Origin: Bigelowiella natans CCMP2755
Taxonomy: Eukaryota > Cercozoa > Chlorarachniophyceae
Assembly (NCBI GenBank): GCA_000320545.1
Contig: ADNK01000023.1
Location: forward strand, 1 to 64,000
DNA length: 64,000 nucleotides
Reading direction: 5' to 3'
Positions 58,304 through 64,000 of the stretch are shown piece after piece; the first letter of the stretch is position 1, and each line of letters begins with the position of its first letter. Both the position numbers and the translations under genes were made by a program. The notes under the pieces were generated by a model. The model was given only the letters and a program-made list of their open reading frames with translations, was not told the origin of the DNA and did no database searches.

Positions 58304-61300
58304 TCACATGTTTTTCATGGATTCCAACATCTTCTTCTGGAGAGCTTCATTTGATCTCGCAGCAGTTGCTTCATCGGCATCGGGAATTGGTCTAGCCTCA
58401 TCACCTTCCCTGTCATTTGAATCAGATCCTAATTTCTGCTCCTGCGCAGAACCTTGTTCCCCACCTTCCATTCCCTCACCGGAGGCCTTATTTTTACCAA
58501 ATGTTTCCACGTTGAATGTGGATGTATAATCTGGAAGCTTGGGCTCAGCAACTTGATCCTTATGTACGTGTTTTTGTTCTTTTCTCGGCTGGTCTACTTT
58601 GGCGTCTCCAATGAACCTCTCAAATTGTACAGGCATTCTCCTGGAAACTAGTCGCGTGTGGCCGGGTCTGCTAGACCTCGCTCTGGAAAGCTGCCTTGCA
58701 TCGACCTTTATGTTCGCCAGAATAGGTACGACATGTTCTGTTGTCTCCGTTTGAATCTCGAGCTGTTCGGAGAATTCCCCTATCGCACCTGCCCAGAGTT
58801 GCACCTCTATCACTGCGCTCATTCCAGCAGCAACAGCGCCTGGCTTGTGGACAACTCTTAAAAGGTTTCTTTGGCCCCGCTTCAGCTTTGGTTGATGAAT
58901 GATGTATCTACCAGCTTGATTGCCTTCGTTCTTTAGCGTTAAGGTGAAGCCATATAGAGACCCCGGGCGGATAACTCCGAAGTGGATAGATTTAGGACGT
59001 AAGATGAACTCGGTGAACAAACCGGCGACGCCGGCCTTCCGCGAGAGGTTAAATGTAGACGACGTTTGTAACCGTTTGCGGGCATTCGCTTCTCTGTCCA
59101 TGTACTCGTTTCTCACACCAATCGCAACGGGGGTCCGCTTCTGTTCAAGAGATCTTCGTCGCCGCATGTTGGCCACCGTATAGTGCACAGGGCGGTAGTT
59201 CAGGGGGGTCTTGTCCGGATCGGGACCTTTCCTCGTTGGAATTCGCATTCCAGATGGCTGCTTTTCCAGCTTTGGAGGAAATGATCTAGAATCGTTCGCA
59301 CGATGAACCTGGAAGTCAGACGCAGTGGTTACATCAAGATCATCTCGTTGCTTGCTTGCGTCCATGTCCAGGCTCGCAGCTGCAGCACGGTCTGATCCTG
59401 CCCCCTTTACCTTCGACCTCTTCTTGTGACCTTTCTTTGAATCTGTCCTCTCAGCTTCCGCCGTGTTGAGATAAGTGAACAAGCGTCCTAAAAAGACGTT
59501 CACCTCTTCAATACCAGCTGCGAGGCTGGCTTTGGACCCGGCCACCAGGGAGCCTCCTCCCTGCTTCTTGAACCCAAGAAATGTGAGAATGGTCTCGGCG
59601 TGCTCTTTGACATGTGATTTACCGAGAGCATCTGAATAAGGCTTCGCATTGAGATTAACGGCACGTAGAGTAGGATCGTTGGGGTTCTTGAGAATGCGAG
59701 ATAAACATTTAACAAACCCTTCTAATGCGTGCAAATTTGTCCACAATTTTTTTTCGGGAAGCCAGTGAAGATTCACGGTCTGATCAGGGGCGGGTTTTTT
59801 CGAATCCGACAGTCCCTTCGTGTTTCTTCTTAAGCCCTTTTCAGACGGGGCAAGTTGCGTAAAGATGTTGCGGAGAACTTGGTGCAATTCGTAGTATCGG
59901 TCATTATCAGGATGTCCGAAAAACTTGACGAACTTCTTGTTGGTAGTTGTCTTAGCTCTTTTCCCGATTTGGAACTTACGGGGGACGGCAACCTTCTGCA
60001 GAGGCGCGTTTTGTGAGGCGTGAAAAAATTGACGCGGCTCGCTGCTATTAGGATTTAATAGAAACTTGGCTTTGTTATTGCCATCTGCTTTAGCGGGGAG
60101 ACCTCCTGCGGCCGATTCCTCTTTGAGCCGTTCGTGGTTGCGTTGCCTTGCAGCTATTACTGCCATCTGGATACGCGCAGCGTCGCTTTTCTTCATGGAG
60201 TCCCCACTTCCTTTTTCCTCTTCTTTGCCCTCACGCGCCCTTTCAGCACTCTTCTTCAGCTCACTCTCTTTGGCTTTGAGAGAATCCTTATTTTTCTCCA
60301 CAACTTCAGTTATGCCGCTCGGTAATTCCAACTGTTTGGTGATGACGCGGTAAATATAAACAATCTTCTGCAATGCTTCCTCAGAGGGTAGGTCTGTTGC
60401 AGCTGCTTGCATTATCCTCGCAGGTGGCTCGGGGGGGAAAAGCACTTTCTCACCGCTACCAGCGCTAGAATTCGTGGTTTTTATAGCAGAATACGCGCTT
60501 GAACGCACCACGTTTGGGATTGTTGGTGCTCGCTTGTACTCGCCAGCAGCTTTTAACCTCCTCAAAATCTTTATACACTGTTGCGGTCCTGAAGTATCAA
60601 TCACTCCTCTCTCTTCGGCGCTTTTCGCGTCACCCACTGGTTCTTCTTCATCTTCTTCGATTTCGATGTCTTCATCCTCGTCTTCCTCTAGGATTGCAGC
60701 GTCAGCCTCCATTTTGACCTTCTCTTCCGTCACCTTGCCAACTTTTGGTGGGTTGTCTCTAGGGAGCTCCACATATGCATCCTTGGTTAGGCTCGCATTA
60801 CGCAAAATCACATCTACGCTTCTCTTCGTGTGTAACTCGTACCCAGTTCCATCGCGTCTGATGCAAAATAGTCTGGGCTGGGAAGAGTTTGCTGGGGGGG
60901 GATAATACTTTGCGGGGATCTTGATTGTTGCGCTATCAGCATCTGCAGCAGCCGCCCCCGGCCCGAGATCTCTCGACAGCGTGGAAGTAGGAGGCTCATG
61001 GAGAGAAACTTTAAAGAAATTTTCCTCTCTGTCGATAATAGAGATGTAGCCGTCGGTTAGATGCATGAGGTAGGATTCAACAGGGATGTGGGGCAAGGAA
61101 ACGACGCCACCGAGCAGTTCACGTGTCAGAGGGATTGTGCTCTGTCCGATTGGGATGTACACAGTTTGACCCTTAGGATCCACTACAATGCGCTCTCCTT
61201 CCTCTCTCTTGATGGTCAAGGCGCCGTTTTTCATTCGCTCAAAAGACCCGAATTCAGGGATATCCACAATGATCGTATGGTGGGATTTGGGTTGCCCTGT

Positions 61301-63248
61301 GTTGTTTCCTGTCGTCGCAGGTTTGACTTCTTTGTTTTTCTCGGCGTCCTTTTCATCATTGCCCTTCCCCTCTCCGAAAGTATCCTGTAGTGTCTCGAGG
61401 GACTTTGACACATCTCCCAGCGCTGAGAGAATCGCGTTTGTATTCTTAGGAGGTTTCAGGCGCACAATGGAGACAGATGAGCCGAGGCTCGGGCTCTCAA
61501 CGGTCAATTTACGTCTGCCTTTGGATTCTGCCACCTCCTCCGAGAAGATACGAGTCCCATCTTTATGTTGGACAAGAGTTGAGCCGTTTTCGTAAGCAAT
61601 ATACATGACAAAATCCTCTCGCGTTGTAACCGTAGCACCACTTTGAGAATCTTTCTGTACGACGACGTGAATATCTCGTTGCACAGCGGCAGCTGCAGAA
61701 GCAGCAGCAGGGTCTACTGCTGCATCTTTCTCAGGTTGGCCATCATTCTCAAGTTTTGCCTTGGCCTCTTCATCCTTCTTCTCGCTTTCTTCTTTCTTGC
61801 TGTCATCTCCTGTCTTACCGCCACCTCCTATCTCCCCCACCTTTGTCACAGAGCCTGTATTATCTGTGCACTTCCAGTAGTTGTTTTCTGGCTTCTTCTC
61901 GAGAACGGTTCCGTTAGGCATGAGGATGACATTGTCACCGTTTGTTTTCCTAACTAGTACGACACCTGTGTCGAACACGCATCTCCATGCCTCCGCCTCT
62001 GCCGTCATGGACGATGCCATCGCTCCAATGTCTTCTTCGGACACGTCACCTGGCGAATCCGACGAAGCCTGTACGTTTACTTCTCGGCTTTGGTACACGC
62101 AGTTGAACTTGCTGCAGAACTCTGTTCGTAGGCCTGAAGCGGTTGTAATGATAGCGCTAGGATACAACCCCATTTTCTGCAGCAAAAGGGAAGATCCGTC
62201 CTCAAACCTTGTAAGAAGCTGAGATTTCGAAGCTTCTGGTGACATCCCCCTCGTTGGAGAAACTGTTAAAACACTTCCGTCCTTTTCTAAGAAGAGCATC
62301 CTTGACTTCTCGGGGCATTTAAAGCCAGATTCCACCATGCCTAGCATGCCCTGATCAGCAGGGAAAAAGAGGGTCTCTTCGCGCTCAAGATTGCTGTATT
62401 GAGGGGGAATGTCGTATGAAAACTTTGGCTTTGGTCCGATTCGGTGAGCGTTCGGTGGCAGATGGGACATCTTCACGTTATTGGCATAGAGGAATTTGCG
62501 ATATTTCCTGTTCCTCTTTCGGAGCATGGGTGTGTGCTTGTGGCAAGCGACCAAAACGGTGTCATCTCGGGGAGAATATCTCCAGCATGTCCGCGTAGCT
62601 CCACACATAGACTTTGAGGCCTTTAAGAGAACTTGTAGCATCGCCTCTTTGCTTAATTCCTCGACGTAAACACGAGAAGCAATGTCCCAGTCCCTCCTCT
62701 CTTTTCCGAGCTCGAGTTGGTCTTGCTTCTCCCAGACTCTCTCTATCGTCCTAACAAGACTCGTAAACTGCTCGCTTCGAAAGGCGCGGTCAATCATCTC
62801 CAGAGGGAATTTGGAGCTGCTAGGAGTGCTGTTGAAAAGCTGGCTACGCATCACACCACGCTCGGCTTCAGTGAGAGGCTTCGAAGGAAAGGGGCGGGCT
62901 CCCAAGGCACCTAGTGGCCACAGGTTTATCATCATTGACAGTTCTTTCTCACTCATGCTGTGCACTGGATATCCGGCCAAGTCATGAATCTTGAGCAGGG
63001 ACTGCTTCGTCGCTGCCACCGCCGCCTCATCCCACACTTTCCTCTTTTCATTCAGCATAGCAGCAGCCGCAAGCCATCCCAACGTGTGAGCCTCTTCAAC
63101 CATTACGGGGTTTTCATTTTCTTTCGTGATGACAGGGTTGGTCTGCAACCCTCTAAGCTCCGACATTGCCTCATCGAAGTAAGCATTCAACTGCTCCATC
63201 TGTATAAATTTGTGTACATGAAGATGTTTTGAATTATAAAAATATAAA

Positions 63249-63286
<38 letters not shown>

Positions 63287-63301
63287 TAAATATATAAAGA
63301 G

Positions 63302-63348
<47 letters not shown>

Positions 63349-63911
63349 TAACATACACCATATACTAATATTTGGTTCTGAACATAATAAAACATAACAA
63401 TGTTCTCTTGTGAGAAAAATGAGTTCCAAAGGAACCTGGGCATTGTCGCATTCTTGAACTGCTTTGCTGACACCGCCGCCATTGTCAATGCAATTAGCTG
63501 CCACTTGTTCAACTAGGCAATGCAGTATTATCGGGACTGTTGTGCACTCCTCCGGAATCACGGCCTGAGAAAACAACATCACCAAAAACAGAAAGGAGAC
63601 TCATATTAGGGACGATGCTCCTCATTCACGAGGGTAGTATGTGCTCGATATTCAGATTCGCGCAAATATACCAGTCTTGATTTGTACAGTGCGAGTTCAT
63701 CTTCTACTGGCGGCTGAGACTCATTTTTCTTTTCCTCCTCTTCCTTTTGCCCCTCGTCCTCCTTTTTCTCTTCCTCCGGTGCAGCATCATCTCCTCCATC
63801 TTTCTTCTCTTCCTCTTCATTTTTGGCTGCCTCCTCCACTGGGTAGGCATCCCAATCTTCTTTCACTTCCCTGCACTCGAAACGCATCTCTTTTCCTGAT
63901 AACGAAACTTC
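58304..63911 (-). CDS. SPAG17/PF6-like axonemal central-pair protein (5' exons outside window)
   Basis: Exons in view: 63911-63630 (94 codons, open at the 5' side), 63564-63436 (43 codons) and the giant 63199-58304 (1631 codons plus stop), for 1768 residues. PF6/SPAG17 is a scaffold of the C1a projection of the ciliary central pair and is needed for motility. Support: IPEECTTVPIILHCLVEQVA, a block typical of SPAG17; ETLFFPADQGMLGMVESGF with DGSVL-type beta repeats; repeated EDGS/ENGSTLVQHKDGTRI units; acidic coiled regions; and an immunoglobulin-like C-terminal domain (FGVIRPGSLYGFTLTLKNEG, VVHKPGAVAAGM; about 58700-59010). A PUB-like helical module lies at about 59545-59745. The gene continues past 63911 through an acceptor at the right edge. 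The intron 63200-63435 holds long TA and GA repeats. Confidence 0.85.
63241..63346. repeat. Compound (TA)n and (AG)n microsatellite in SPAG17-like intron
   Basis: A TA run of about 35 bp followed by an AG run of about 35 bp. It lies in the intron before the giant exon. In the sense of the gene the AG run reads as TC. Confidence 0.85.
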
Positions 63912-64000
63912 CTGGGAAATTTCGAACAAATGTATTAGGATTAGGCCTCCAACCTATTATGTGTAATAATATGTTTCATGTTAATAAATGTCATGGAAGC

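Noticed and set aside
5455-63345. Idea that TC microsatellites always lie in the sense orientation as expanded polypyrimidine tracts
   Set aside because: True for some introns (5741, 63310) but GA runs occur in sense introns of the gene at 17-24 kb (22315, 23160) and CT runs appear antisense near 32330 and 42500.
1-64000. CRISPR array, tRNA or rRNA genes, bacterial operons
   Set aside because: No regularly spaced direct repeats, no cloverleaf sequence recognised by eye, and gene structure is plainly spliceosomal.

Overview
This is a nuclear fragment of a eukaryote with spliceosomal introns. It is most likely a flagellated stramenopile, possibly an alga. Three things point that way. A SPAG17/PF6-type central-pair protein implies a motile cilium. 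A large surface receptor carries Pro/Thr/Ser linkers of the 'SPTSSPT' kind common in stramenopile surface proteins. The genes are intron-rich and change strand from one to the next, an arrangement reported for brown algae. The taxonomic call is inference. I see no tRNA, rRNA or CRISPR. Exon models were built by hand: I joined open reading stretches at GT-AG borders (one GC-AG) and required intron phases to agree and the total length to be divisible by three.

Layout. 1-2475: 3' half of a Ty3/gypsy-like LTR retrotransposon (end of RT, RNase H, integrase, 3' LTR). 2989-6394 (+): PP2C phosphatase. 7292-9260 (-): DUF4419 protein. 9551-11005 (+): small polynucleotide-kinase-like P-loop kinase. 12107-16656 (-): tRNA-dihydrouridine synthase of the Dus1 type with long low-complexity insertions. 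17382-24025 (+): unrecognised 24-exon gene. 25645-27677 (+): HxxxDG acyltransferase-like gene. 28146-34329 and probably further upstream (-): 24 or more exons encoding GYF-like, coiled-coil, Tudor/Agenet-like and cysteine-cluster modules. 36017-39145 (+): GHKL ATPase with a C-terminal half resembling bacterial proteins. 40680 to about 43960 (-): Gln/Pro/Ser-rich gene. 44327-54003 (+): 2533-residue REJ/GPS polycystin-1-like receptor ending in two PDZ domains. 55055-56041 (-): glucose-6-phosphate 1-epimerase family. 56517-57233 (+): atypical dual-specificity phosphatase. 58304-63911 (-, 5' end outside the window): SPAG17-like protein.

Neighbouring genes alternate strands with one exception, so most share either a short head-to-head promoter interval or a tail-to-tail interval. 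The genes do not form an obvious single pathway. Introns carry most of the sequence length and almost all microsatellites. Gene-free spacers carry a separate signature: a 12-bp perfect palindrome repeated five times, TTACACCC-like words and short inverted repeats.

The observations most worth a second look are the GHKL ATPase, the GYF/Tudor/zinc-cluster protein, the receptor with C-terminal PDZ domains, the spacer palindrome and a 38-bp repeat found downstream of two unrelated genes.
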